Below, one piece after another: positions 36,986 to 49,205 of a stretch of DNA of 64,000 nt. The stretch comes from Tretioscincus oriximinensis. Lineage: Eukaryota; Chordata; Lepidosauria; Squamata; Gymnophthalmidae. The notes under the pieces are model-generated. The model saw nothing but the letters and a program-made list of their open reading frames with translations. It was not told where the DNA came from and ran no database searches. Made by a program: the position numbers and the translations under genes. Where the stretch lies: positions 1,373,425 through 1,437,424 of the forward strand of contig JAJVDF010000278.1 of the NCBI GenBank assembly GCA_022410635.1. The letters are read 5' to 3'. Every line of letters starts with the position of its first letter. The first letter of the stretch is position 1.

Positions 36986-38803
36986 CGAGGAGTTAGACTT
37001 GGTGTTACAAATCCAACAGTTACAATTTTATGAATGCAAGTCAAAAGAGTTGGCAGTTCAACTAATAAAATAAGGATGCAGGGCGTGATAGGAGTTCCTA
37101 CCTCCATATTTGAGCTCCTTTTGTTGCCAAGTCCAGCTGACATAATGGCGCATCTCCTTCCAGTTTTCTTACCGTTTCTCTTCCACCATGCTTCTGGTTC
37201 CAGTTATGCAACCAACCTCTACAGCAGGAACTGCAGTATTCATAGTGGTGAAAACATGCATCAGTTGTGCCTGAAAAATTCTATAGTCTAGGAGCAGATG
37301 GTGTTACTTATATGTAAGCAAAAGCATGAACATAGTATTGTATTTCTGCTTACTGGGAAATTGCATTGGGGTATTTAGAAAGAAATGGCTTCTCTAACAT
37401 AATGGTTGGTTGCCTAATTTAAGTGTGTCTTATTTTTAGTTTGAGGATTACCGTAATTTATTACTGGGTTTGTTATGTATCAGTGCATGAAATAAGAAAG
37501 TAACTGACAAGCACTGTAGATTTTTCATTTCATTTTTTAAATAGGAGGCCATTATTATTAAGTGTGAAGATGACAGGCCCAAACATCATCATCCTTCTCC
37601 TAGGACAGAGATATCCACAATCTCCCCCTAGCAGGATGTAGCTGCCCACAATTGTTCACTTTTGCCTTATCCTCTTCTTCAGGTTTGTTTTCCTTTAGGA
37701 CCCCTATCAAGACCTTTGTCCTGATATGTAGTAATGTAGCTGGGCCACTCTGGTGTGGACATAGCCCATCAGTTGATCACTTAAATGTTAGGATAAGGCT
37801 TTATACCTAGCCTTCCCTGTTGGGCTGTTACAATAAGATGAAACATGGATACAGGTAGGAGTTAACACACAAAACAAATTTATTTTTACTGAAAATAATA
37901 AAAGTAAGAAACGATGTGGTGTGTTTGTGTAAACAAACACAAGCTTGTCACCCTCCCTTCTCTGGCTCAATGCTTAAACACACACTAGTTTCCTTGTCGT
38001 AACTTGGGTAAACCTCAGGGAACAGGCCTCTAGGAACAGGTAAGTATCAGCCCTTATAATCACCCTTCTGGTCGATCTCTCTGAGCAGCTTTTAAAACAC
38101 TCCCACAATAGGCCCTCAGTGAACTATGCTGTTTACTTAAGTTCTCCACTTAAGACTCATCCTAGCCCCCAGGCTCCCACTGGCTCCTTCCCACTAGAGT
38201 TGTATCTCTTGTCTCTGGCACCCTCTCAGTCAGAGCAAGAAGAAGCTCAACCTCATTCCTCCTTTTTATATCCCCACCCTCCATCACTTTCAACTGGGAT
38301 TGGCTCTCCCCAGCTTTTCTCTCCTCCCTCCTAACTGGGAACTCATGGAATCCCCTTCTGGCCAGTCATCACATTTAGCCATCCTTTCCATCTTGGAGTT
38401 TGACTTGCAAAGGTCAACATCTGTGGAGTTCCAAATAGTATTGAAACTAGAAGTTGCTTTGCAATGGCCTTGGGAGGTGACCAAAATAACAACAGCAAGT
38501 TTTCAGAAATTGGTAATCCTGTCTGTCTGTCTATCTTACATTTGTATCTCATCCTTTACTTGAAGATTCCAGAGCAGATTACAACAACTGACAAAATAAT
38601 TGGTAAAACACGTTTAAAAATACAATATAGCATCCAACCTCTTTTCTCCCCACCATGACAGAATTACAGCAGAGTAACAGCTTGTATTACAGATTTCTCA
38701 AAATCTGGCACAATCCTTTGTGGATCTTGAAGCAAAAGATTATTGAAATTCATTAGAAGACTTGGTATTGCTGTTGCTGCTAGGTATTAATTATAAGACT
38801 GTA

Positions 38804-38991
38804 CAGATGAAATCTTGCTATAAAGAACCCCAATATAACAAAATTCATGGTATAACAAACAAATTTGAAAGTTCCAATGGTGTGACCCTTAGAGTAATAT
38901 TTGTTACAATGGGTTTCATTATAATGAAATTTCATTATTATGAACACATCGACTCAACCCCATAGCATTCATTATAGCAGGGTTTCACTTG
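38804..38991. mobile_element. Tigger/pogo-like MITE, 188 bp
   Basis: Ends CAGATGAAATCTTGCTATAA and the complement of CAAGTGAAACCCTGCTATAA. TA lies on both sides (38802-38803 and 38992-38993). The inverted ends have the 'AACC(T/C)GCTATAA' form of Tigger elements. Confidence 0.82.
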
Positions 38992-40019
38992 TACTATAAT
39001 ATTATGTAGATATAGCCTTCATCCCCTCATGTTCAAAAGGTATCCCTACAATTAGAATCTTAAAATACCAACAGAGTTCTGCGCCAAATATGTTTCAAGG
39101 GTTTCCCTGTGGAATGATGTTTCGTGTAGATGAGGACTCAGTATCTGTACCCATCTCAGTGTTTATGAAAAGCTGTTCACAAGTACAAGCATCCGACATG
39201 GGTACCAAACCCTTAATAACGTCTTCAGTAGAGCATCTGAAGAACTAAATTGTCTACAAAAGCTCCCCTGCATTTTTCTCGTTAGGCGCTAGAGTGCTAC
39301 AAGACATCCTTGCTAGAATATCTACAGTAATCAGGAGTGTGATCCAGGTCTCAAGGCACAGAATGTTGAGAATTGTTCATATTGTGGATGGTCCCTAGAA
39401 TGGTTCATATTGTGGATGACCCAGCCAGTCTAGATTTGGAAGCCAGGAATGAAAGTTCCAGACCTCTCAAGGTTCTCATCCACGTTTTTTGGGTAGACAT
39501 CTAGAAGTACCGTGCTCCTGATTCTATTTCTGATTAAATAGTACCAAGCTTGGTTTATTGACTCACAATTCATGTAGAGAATATAGCACCATTTTTTTGT
39601 GCCATAACCTGCTCTTTGTTCTATTTCCACACCTGAGAAGGATCTGTTTTAGTCTGCAAATAGAAGATCCCTATTCTAGGATATGGTCCNGAATAAGATG
39701 TGCAGCAAAAGGCTTGTGATAGTAGAGGCTTGCAGGTGTGCCCAGGAAGGATTCTAGGCACTTCCTGGGCAGTCCAGTTCATGGGCAGTCCATGTCACTT
39801 CTCCTCAGTGTGCTTTCCATCTGGGCAAGAAGCTTCACCATTCCTGCTTTTTCCTTTTGTATTTTGACTGGCTTTAAGAGGAGAGCTTCTCATTGTGAGA
39901 TAAGACATAAAGCTATTCTGTGGTCAATTAAAATGTTTCTCTTGCAATAGATTTCATCTATTTCCTCAAGAACTCTGTAATCCTGATTCACGGGGAAGTC
40001 GTCATCACTATTGTTTTGG

Positions 40020-40145
40020 AAGATCTTTGAAAACGCACCTCTTTAAGCTGGTCTTTGGTTGAAGAAATGCTATCATCTTTCTAATGAGACCTTTGAATAT
40101 AGGGCAGGGTATAAGCATAAATTAATTAAATAAGTAAATAATAAA
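40020..40145 (+). mobile_element. L2-like LINE 3' end
   Basis: 'cacctctttaagctggtctttggttga', then 'cctttgaatatagggcagggtata' and an AAAT-type tail. This is the plus-strand version of 13845-14060. Confidence 0.72.
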
Positions 40146-40384
40146 TTTCTCTTCGGTTTTCAGATGTGAAAACTGAGATGAACTATTTCATACATTCCTT
40201 TTATAAAGATATACTGTACTTAAGGAACAAGTAGCTAAAGAGAGGTAGCCCATGGAATTGTGCATGTCAGACCACTCTGCAATAAAGTGTTTAGTTCACA
40301 TAAAGACAGTTTTGATTTAAAACATGTGCTTTAATGTTGCCTCTGTTCAGCTCATTTTTGTGCTTTCCATAGTGGTAGATTGCA

Positions 40385-40500
40385 AAGAAAAAGCTATGTT
40401 AGTCTTTGTTCAGAAAAGTCTAGTAAGAGGGGCATCTAGCACTTTGGAATCTAACAAAGGAAGATTGGTGGCATGAGCTTCCATAGCTAAGGGTATTTTT
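40385..40500 (-). mobile_element. SINE-like repeat (same family as 63397)
   Basis: 'agctatgttagtctttgttc', 'ctagcactttggaatctaac' and 'gcatgagcttccatagct' are the reverse of motifs at 63410-63530. Confidence 0.65.
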
Positions 40501-40504
40501 TAAG

Positions 40505-40620
40505 ATGCAAGTTCAAAGGAGGGTTATAAAGATGGTGAGGGATCTGGAAACCATATCCTATGAAGAACGATTAAAGGATCTAAAGATGTTTTGTCTGCAA
40601 AAGAGGACAATAAAATAATT
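40505..40620 (+). mobile_element. Short LINE reverse-transcriptase remnant
   Basis: 'gatggtgagggatctggaaac' and 'cctatgaagaacgattaaagga' correspond to the 'YEERLK' part of CR1-like LINE C-termini. Confidence 0.5.
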
Positions 40621-40877
40621 ATTATAGTTATAATGATGATGATGATGATGATGTATTGAATGCTATATTGTTTAGAAGGTTAGCAAGTGTAAAGGCATTT
40701 TGCAAGAAGGTACCCAGTACTTCTTTTCTTATTGCCCAGATGGAAAATAAAGAAAAACGTACCAGAGTTGTTACTGGGACTTTAAGGGAGGATTTCAGCT
40801 TAGATTGCACAGCTGTAGAAAGGTCTGGGAATTCAAGGCCACAGTAGGAAAAAGCTTAATTGGAATTTCAAAATTAG

Positions 40878-41125
40878 GAGGGAACATAAGAAGAGCCATA
40901 CTGGATCAGGCCACAGTCCATCAAGTCCAGCATTCTGTGTCATGCAGAGGCCCACCAGATGCACCTGGGCAGTCTGAACAGAGGAAAGCAAAAATGCTCC
41001 TGTTCATGACTCCTTGCAAGTGGTATTTCAGGAGTCCTGCCTGTTGCTCCATCCCGGAGGCAACATCCATACATACATCCTAGTATCCATTTATACCGTT
41101 GGTGTCCATAAACCTGTCTAAGGAT
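40878..41125 (-). mobile_element. CR1 3' end
   Basis: 'aacataagaagagccatactg' through 'gtccataaacctgtct' matches 22546-22795 and 61022-61185 closely, in the same orientation. Confidence 0.88.
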
Positions 41126-41539
41126 AACATGCTCAAAGTGATAACACCTGAATGTAAGCTAAATTGATGTACCCTAAATAAGCAGGGGGGCAGGGAGGAT
41201 TGAAAAGAAAGAGATACAAATTGAAGAAAAGGGAGCAAAATGATTTGATGTTTTATCAGTTATGTATGCTGTAGGATCTTTTGCTGAACGTTTTGCTGAC
41301 TTTCTAATATGAAGATGATTTTGATTTATTCTTTGATTTTGCTATGATTTGAAATTGCAAGTAGCCTTCTATATGGAATGAAATTTTGAATGCTTTATTT
41401 TTCTGAACTTTGTGCTTTGCAATAAACAATTATTTTTTATAACTCCTGGACTGAGTTATTTTGCATGTTTGGAGTGTTTCGTCCACATTACCAAGGCAAG
41501 ATTCTACTGTTGAGGTACAAGGCTTCTACCTTAACACGG

Positions 41540-41805
41540 AGCCAAACCTTACTATTATTATTGTTGTTGTTTATTGTTGTTATTGTTATTATTAACACCT
41601 TTTTCATCAAAGGGTGGTGTGCATAGCTTTTGTTACTTTCTCCACAACAGACATCCTGTGAAGTAGGTGAGTTTGAGAGAGTTCTAAACCACCGTGACTG
41701 GCCCAAGATCATCCAGCTATTTCCATAGAAGAGTGTAGAATTGAACTGGGAGACTACTTCAAATGAGTCCAAGATTGTAACCACTACACTATTCTGGTGG
41801 TTATT
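41540..41805 (-). mobile_element. tRNA-derived SINE, reverse orientation
   Basis: Shares 'cacaacagacatcctgtga', 'tgagagagttctaaa' and 'gtgactggc' with 46719-46985. On the minus strand a tRNA-like head ('tagtgtagtggttacaatc') comes first. Confidence 0.75.
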
Positions 41806-41809
41806 TCTC

Positions 41810-42262
41810 CTTCACTTGAACTCTTCAAACAATCTGGACAGCCATCTGTCTAGAATGGTTTGGAGAAGCCTTCATTAAGGAGGGGGTTGGACCCAACAAC
41901 CCTTGAGACATTAGCAAAGCTAGGCTCCCTACCTGGGGCAGATAAATGAAGCGCTCCCCTCCTGCCAGGATTTCTTACCTTGTTTAAAGTTCTTCAGCGC
42001 CGCGCAGCTGAGTCTCAAACATAATTGTTGCACCAGGCGCCAACAAGCAATTCTGATTAGCACTGGCGATTACTGCTTGTTGCCATGCGGCACAGTAATT
42101 AGCACATCAGGGACCCAGCTGCACGGCATTGAACAGCTTAAATATAAGAAAACCATCAGGAGGGAAAGCCCAGGTTCGCTGCAGAGACCCTTTAACAACC
42201 CAGCCCTGTGATAGCTGTGCCCCTGTCTGGAGGTCCCTTCCAATTCTATGATTCTATGAATA
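41810..42262 (+). mobile_element. CR1 3' UTR with octamer tail, split by about 320 bp of other DNA
   Basis: 'gacagccatctgtctagaatgg' and 'aggagggggttggaccc' are CR1 3' UTR phrases. They resume at about 42225 with 'ggaggtcccttccaattcta' and end in ATTCTATG octamers, the CR1 hallmark. The middle (about 41905-42225) is foreign to CR1 and contains a hairpin around 'aacaagcaatt' and 'tgcttgttg'. Confidence 0.78.
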
Positions 42263-42304
42263 TCTACTGTTGTTTAATGTTAGATGAAATGCAGCTCATA
42301 GTGT

Positions 42305-42430
42305 TGTTCTAACACATACATTTAAACCTTCTCCAGTCTTGAAGAACTCAGTTTAACCAGGAATTCCCCCACTTATTTTTGTCCAGTTCTAAAAGCCTGA
42401 AAATTGATTAAAAGTATATGTCAGAACAGT
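42305..42430. mobile_element. 'CTGAAGAA' MITE, best-preserved ends
   Basis: Begins 'gttctaacacatacatttaaac' and ends 'ttaaaagtatatgtcagaac', an inverted end pair. Internal arms include 'ccagtcttgaagaactc'. Confidence 0.7.
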
Positions 42431-42906
42431 ACCACATGAGGCTTTGCAACTTTAAAAGGCATGGATTTGTGCTTTAGAAATGAATCCTGCATCGTATGTT
42501 ATTTTATCTCATTTCTTTCCTAGTGTTTGATAATGTGAGGTATGAATGTTGTTTTGGAAGAAAGGCTGGTTGTTTTCTTGCAGCATTTTCTTCTAGTCAG
42601 CAGTTTGCATTTGCTCTTTCACAGGGGCAAATTAGCAGATAGTTGCTATGCAACTGATGAAAAGGATCTGGTTCACTTTCTTATTGTTCCATTTCTAGAT
42701 ACTTANACTTCTTTGCTGTGAAAAAGAGGGAAAACTCTGTAGGTACTTCTAGACTTCCTGAAATTTTTTTGTTGCTTACTGATTCCTTTTATTCAGTTGT
42801 AGCCTGCTATAGCATGTGGATAANAGGTATCTATTCTGAGATATAGCACAGAATAAGGCTTAACTTGAATTAACCCCCTGACGCCAGTTGTTGGGTTTCC
42901 AATTCT

Positions 42907-43190
42907 CAGTGCTTTTTTTCCAGAAAAAAAGGTGACGGTACTAACGGCGGTGAGGGGGGGCGATGTTAGTACCGGGGGGGCAGGGGTGGTACTGACCCGC
43001 CGCCACTACCACCCCCGCCGCTGCTGCCACCGCTGCCGCTAACACCGCAGTACCGGCACCTTTTATTTAGGCGGGGGNGNGGGGGGGGGNNNGGGGGGGG
43101 GGGGGGGGGGGNNTTNGCCCCCCCCCCCCCCGCCTAAATAAAAGGTGCCAGTACTGCATTCCAGCGCGTTCCGGCACAAAAAAAGCCCTG
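42907..43190. mobile_element. GC-rich hAT MITE, copy 2
   Basis: 284 bp, CAGTGCTTTTTTTCCAG to AAAAAAAGCCCTG. CCAATTCT flanks both sides (42899-42906 and 43191-43198). The centre has a G run, N bases and a C run at 43075-43132, probably a sequencing or assembly problem in a hairpin. Confidence 0.93.
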
Positions 43191-43499
43191 CCAATTCTTA
43201 CTTTCATCATCATAGCTAAAGATCAGCCCTGAGTTAAAAGCATAGGGTTTCATTTCCACATTCTGATACAGCACTGTTTGGTGCTGTTGTTGGGTACCCA
43301 GGGGTTGGGACCAATTTCTGGCTACCTCCATAGGAACTGCCATTCAGTTTTCTTGGACAAAATACAGACGTGCCGTTGCCATTGCCAGTTCTGGGAAGAG
43401 ACTGAAGATCAAGTTGGCAATGCTCTGCTTTTCAGACAATTTGTTCTAATGCCAAGGCCCAGCTAGTATCTTCTGGCGTGGCATACACCTGTGTAATTC

Positions 43500-43665
43500 C
43501 AAAATGTGCCCCTTTAACGTGGCCTTTGGCTGAAAAAACAACTTTCTCTTCCCCTATTTTCTGATGTTGTTGTTTTAATATGTATGTATTAATATGTAAT
43601 ATGTTGTTAATCCCTGGGACCTTCGGGTATAGGGCAGTATAGAAATGTAAATAAATAAATAAAAT
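43500..43665 (+). mobile_element. L2-like LINE 3' end with AAAT tail
   Basis: 'cctttaacgtggcctttggctga' followed by 'gggaccttcgggtatagggc' and (AAAT)n. Confidence 0.75.
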
Positions 43666-43934
43666 GAATTAACGTCAATATGTTTCCTTGTACTGAGGTA
43701 AGAATAAGTATCCCAAACTTGTGCAAATTATTTCTCTGCATAGTCTGCAATTTCTTCTTCTGCATCTACCTTGTGTAAAATGATTACTAGTATCTTTCAT
43801 GTCAGTTGTACCAATGCCATATAAATAAAAAAGTATGTCTGGCAGTCCAAACAGTAATGAAAAGCTTCACATTTATGAAAACAAGGGTTTTTTTTTATCA
43901 GTGGTTACTTTATAAAAAGTATTTTATAAAAAGT

Positions 43935-44325
43935 GCTCTTAATTCTTCTTCTTCTCCCTTTTCTTCCTTTTCCTTTTCTTCTTCCTCTTCTTCGTCTTCT
44001 TACCTTCTTCCTTTTCTTCTTCCTTTCTTCTTCTTCCATTTCTTCTTCCCTTTTTCTTCCTTTTTTCTTTTTTTCTTCTTCCCTTCTTTTTTGTCTTTTT
44101 CCTTTTCTTCTGCTTTTCTTCTTCTTCTTCTTCTCTCCCANCCTACCTCCCTTCTTTCCTGTCTCCTAGTTCTCCTTCTCTTTTCTTCTTCTCCTGTTTC
44201 CTCTTTTTCTTCTTCTCTTCCTTCTCTTCTTTTTCTTCTTTCTTCCCATCCTGTCCCCTCCCCTTCTTTCCTTCCTTCCTTGTTCTTCTGTTATTTTCTT
44301 GTTTCCTTTCTAGGCCAGGGACCTC
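43935..44325. repeat. Polypyrimidine (TTC)n tract
   Basis: About 390 bases of nearly pure C/T on the plus strand. Hydrophobic open frames across it are composition artefacts. Confidence 0.9.
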
Positions 44326-44977
44326 TGCAGTATCTGTGAGCTTCGCACATAGTTCATCAATGGATTGCGGAGCATTCGAGTTCCTCATGCAGACTGGACA
44401 TCCATTCCCCTGGGTGGCTGGGGAAGGTTTTCAGGTGTCAGTAATAGAGACCGCAGACTTGGGCCTGCTCTGGGATGGAGAGGGGAGGCAAAGGCAAGCG
44501 ATGGGGGTGCCAAGCCTGCTGTGATTACCCCCGCCACCTGCCCTTGTCTCCCTTCTCTGACTCTGAGTAGGCCCAAAGCTGCAACCTCCATTACTGGGAG
44601 ACACCTGAAAACCTTTGGATGCTTCCAGTAATGGAGCATAGTGATTGGGCTTACTCCGGGATGGAGGGAAAGGCAGAGACAGATATTGTGGGTGATGCAG
44701 CTGCCACGATTGCCCTCGCCACCAGTCTCTGCCTTCCCCCTCCATCCTGGACATGTGGCAGGGGAGTTGGGAGGAGGCAGGTACAGGGTTTTGTCCAGCA
44801 GGGCCCTTAAGCCCCAAACAGCAATCTGATAATCAGGTGGTAGTGCCTCCCAGGATCGGCGGCACCACGACCACTGCCACCATCACATCCTCCTGATGCG
44901 GCTGCATAAACGGGCCGGTCGACCATATGCAAAATGATGTCAGTCTGCCAGCTCATTTGGGCTTTATAGTATAGGAT

Positions 44978-45096
44978 TGTTATCGTTATCATTATCGTAT
45001 CATTATCGTTATTGTTATTGTTGTTATTGTTGTTATTGTTTATTATTGTTGTTGTTGTTATTATTGTTGTTGTTATTATTGTTGTTGTTATTGTTG

Positions 45097-45191
<95 letters not shown>

Positions 45192-45192
45192 G
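44978..45192. repeat. (TTA)n/(TTG)n microsatellite
   Basis: Variable TTG/TTA/TCG start, then about 30 pure ATT units at 45101-45192. Confidence 0.95.
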
Positions 45193-46718
45193 CTTCATTG
45201 TTTCATTAGATGGGCTTTCCCGGCTTGTACTCAATAGATGTAGTTAATAGTGCAAACACATAATAAAGTAGATAAAATACACAGGCATTCGCGTATACAG
45301 GGCTCTTTTGTGCTCATGAAATTATTTTAGGGTACAGCAATAGAGCAACAGCCTAAATCCTAAATTTCACTTAAATCATAGCTATAAACTACAGGTTTTA
45401 CTCAGAATAGATGTCAGCCACTGTATGTTCCCTTGGCAACCACACAGCAAAAATGGGGAAATTAACAAAGCTGCAGATGGGCACTGGTGCATACGTATGA
45501 GTCAGAAGAAATTTTCCAGCACAAGCCCATGATAATGCTTGACTTGTGGGTAATTTGCTAAGAGCAATATTTAGCAGAACATACCCATGAGAAAATGTTA
45601 AATTCTCAGAAGAATGGGCTTATGTATTTATTAGCAAAGTCAGTGCTATATCTGCTTAAGGCGTTGCTTATGGGAAGAGCTGAGCTCCTGATTTCATGGC
45701 GTTGGGAACATCCTAACAGTAAATCATGAGTTTGCAGAGAAACTAGTTTTGAGATTCTGTTGCTAATCCACCAAGCCTTCGAAAACCTGGGATCAGTTTA
45801 GTAGAAAGCTTGTCTAAGTGTCTTGGCTCCTGCATACTTGAATGTTTGCTTGGATGAGGCTCCTGATTATTATATAGGTTGCTTTGTCTTTAAGTGCAAT
45901 TCCCAGTGGAAATTGAGCATGGTTAAAAGCTGGGTGGAATTTCCTTTAAGGCAAGGAGAGCTTGGGCTCATTCCCACTTGCTATTTAAACAGAATTAATC
46001 TTGATTCCCCACTGGGCTGGATTGACATTTAAACGGCCATTCTAGACCTTCCAAGACTTTCCCTTGCACAATAGATTGAAAATGTAATCGGATTATTTCA
46101 GATCTGAGACCACTTTGGAACTCAAAGGGCCTTTTTGGTTTTGTTTGTTTACGGAGAATATATATATATATTTTTTGCAATATGTGGACAGGGGCTTGGA
46201 TTTTTAGGGGTGGAAACCAGGCTACTTGAGGTGGAGAAACAATGGTTTGCAAACACACCCATTGAATTGTATGTTTTTTTGTGACTTGCTAGAATGGAAG
46301 TGTGAGTGAATTGTGTTATACTTTGGCACAAAAGTCTCTTTCACAAAAGAGAAATAAGGTGCTGTAAATCCTGAGACTTTCTAGGAAATTCCAAAGGAGC
46401 TTCTCGTTCCATAGACCTTTACCTACTCATACAGAAATACACCGAGGAAAGGTGGGCAACCACTTATACCTGCCATTTTTCCTTACAAAGACTACTGGTA
46501 CACTAGAAATAAAAGCTTCCCAATGTTTTTAATTTTCTTTCACTCACACAATTTTGTCTCCCTGTTCCCAACACAGCTGCATGAGTTTTCCTCCCAAAAC
46601 ACTTCCTTCCCTTTTCATAGCTGTAAGAAATTATTGTGCAATTTCTAGCATAAAAAGGAAAATATACAATGTAATTCAGCAGAAAGAGTAAGCTGCATTC
46701 CTGAAAATCTAGCTCAGG

Positions 46719-46721
46719 AAT

Positions 46722-46756
<35 letters not shown>

Positions 46757-46985
46757 TTTGTTTATTTATTTATACCCAAAAGTCTCAGGGCGGCCAACCA
46801 TAGGGTGGTGCACATAGTTTATGTTACTTTCTCCACAACAGACATCCTGTGATGTAGGTAGGGCTGAGAGAGTTCTAAAGAACTGTGACTGGCGCAAGGT
46901 CATCCAGCTGGCTTTCATGGAGGAGTGAGGAATGAACCGGATGCGAGTCCAACCCTCTAACCACCACACCAAACTGACTCTTAAA
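46719..46985 (-). mobile_element. tRNA-derived SINE with (AAAT)n tail, reverse orientation
   Basis: On the minus strand: head 'gtttggtgtggtggttagag' (A-box-like), 'ccggttcattcc' (B-box-like), a body shared with 41540-41805, then the end 'cctgagacttttgggtata' and an (AAAT)n tail (46719-46771). The end resembles the L2-like LINE 3' end in this window. Confidence 0.82.
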
Positions 46986-47228
46986 CTGGTAAACATTTTA
47001 AACGTATGTGCTTGTTATGTCTACTGATCCTGGTGCTGCTCTCTTGTTATTGTGCTTAATATATTTATACAAATCCACTAAGGCCCTACAGCAAACAATT
47101 TTGTTTTGCCAAAGTTCAATACAGTTTACAAATTGAGATCTTTGACTGATAATGGGCTTGCTTAATGCAACTTTTGCTTTAAATTGTGACTTGACAGAAT
47201 AGAAAAAAAAACCCCTAAGAGCCCTAAT

Positions 47229-47954
47229 TAACGGGGGTTTGCTACCATGTTATTAAGGATGCCAGCACATCAGAAGCAGCAGATCATCAGGATACGGATA
47301 CGTGTACAATCTGACTCCCATCAAGAACTCACGCAGAGGCCATAAGCTTAGATCAAGAGGCAAGATCTAGGAGGCCCACGTGGGTATGGAACCTCCAGAG
47401 CACCCCTGTGCGCTGGTTTTTATTGACATAAGATCAGAAGGCGTGTACAAGAAAACAGACGTCAGAGACTGGGTGTTCCGAAGGTGTGGCTTGGGGCAGA
47501 CCGGAGGTGGCCCCAGGTTGTGACACCTGTGTGACGTATCTCCCTCCTCCCAAGGGGTGCAGTCTGTGTCAGGAAACTCCAAATANGGGTATGGTTTGGG
47601 TGGTACAAGATTGATCCCTGCAGCTTTCAGGACCTGTGACCGGTCGTTCACCTCCTGGAAAGGTGATAGTCAGAACTTCCTCAGGGNTATCAGGCAGTTG
47701 ATTAATTTCATTAAGCTAAAGCTCCTGAGTTAATGAGTGCACCTAGAGATAATGGGTGCAGGTAAACAAGGCACAGCGGGGTATTGCTTCAGGGCAGGAA
47801 GGGAGATTAGCTCTCTTGCAACACCCTGGGCTGGAAATTTCCCATTCCTCATTCTGCAGACAATGAGGCCTGTGCATCTAGAGACCAGTGCTTGTACATT
47901 TTATATCAAATATATTTATGCCAATTAATATATTCCTAATAGAGAACCCCGACA
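47229..47954 (-). mobile_element. Solo LTR with 6-bp target duplication, copy 2
   Basis: 726 bp, the reverse-oriented copy of 18703-19464. CCTAAT flanks both sides (47223-47228 and 47955-47960). The ends are TAACGGGGGTT and AACCCCGACA. It has two N bases and a few short indels against copy 1. No internal viral genes. Confidence 0.92.
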
Positions 47955-49205
47955 CCTAATGGCGGCCACGCTACATACACCTGCTCCACAGTGTCGGATA
48001 CCCCATCACCACATGGAAATGGGAGGGATGCTAGCATGGCTCTTGCACGCCAGCTCCTTGATTGGCTGCTGGAAACGAGGTCTTGGGCGACTGCAGCTGA
48101 GATCTCGCTCCAGCAATGAGGAAGCCCTGCTTGACGGCTTTGCTCGGGGGAATGGAGCACTGCCATGGAGGCCTCTGGCCACTGAACCGCCATTTCCCTG
48201 CTCTATTGAAGTACTGGGGCAATAGGCTTTTTCCACGCAATCAGCTTGGACAGCCTATGATCTAAGCCAGCAAAGCTGTCTCTGGAGCGCTGCCATCCAG
48301 TCACGAGCCTGGCATGTGGCTGCAGCCAAAGGCAGAATCTTAATTGTTGAAGAAATACCGAAAAATATAAAACAATCTAAAAACATACAAGTACATAACC
48401 CAAGTGGAAAACTGCTACAATTTAATATGTTTAAATCATATAAAAACAAAGTCATCCCTAAAATAGGTATATCAGTGTGGTCCAACCTTTTTGTACCCAA
48501 GGGCCAATCAAACATCATTACAGGAATGTGAGGGTCAGAGTGACATCACTACCTGTCCCACCCCGGAAGTGAAGTTACTTCTAGGGTGGGACAGGAAGTG
48601 ATGTCGTTCTGAGTGTCATTCCCTGAAGCAGATTCCAGAAGTGACATCATTTGTAGTGTCACTTTAGTCCGGTCACCATTTCCAGAAATGTCATCACAAA
48701 TGCTTTTACTTCTTGCCCCAGTATATTTCCTGTGTGATTTCTGATAAAATGTATAAAATTCCAATGCAGCTCCCAACCCAATGAATACAATACATGTAAA
48801 TGTGAAAGTAAAAAATGTATATAATAATCTGAATGCAAAAATATGGTAAAAAGTAAAGTGCTATTCAGTCCCTGTTCACATAACAGTGTTTTTTCTTCTT
48901 CTTTTTAAGCACCTCAAAAGTTTAGAAAAAAGCCTTTTTTTCTCGCTTTTGCATTTGCAAACGCATTTATCACTTCCTCAAAATCAAGACTGACAGTGAT
49001 ATCTGATTCCATGGCGACCACCCCAAGATTAACCAGTCGTTCTTAAATCTGTGAAAGTCTTAGATAGTTCTTAAATTGTAGAAGCAGCACTGAAAAGCAG
49101 GCAGAAATGCAACTGAGCCATTTTGCCAGAAAGAAAGATGCTGCGCAAAGCAGCACTGAAAAGCAGGCAGAAATGAAACTGAGAACCATTCTGCCACTAG
49201 AAAAA

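Noticed and set aside
37780..38040. Additional LTR
   Set aside because: Some phrases suggest an LTR edge, but I could not find paired ends, a target duplication or a second copy.
43806..45237. Hydrophobic open frames that look like membrane proteins
   Set aside because: They are translations of (TTC)n and (TTA)n simple repeats, giving Ser/Phe/Leu or Ile/Leu/Val runs.
46770..46985. tRNA gene, from A- and B-box-like sequence
   Set aside because: It is the head of a SINE with a body and tail shared by another copy; no cloverleaf was found.
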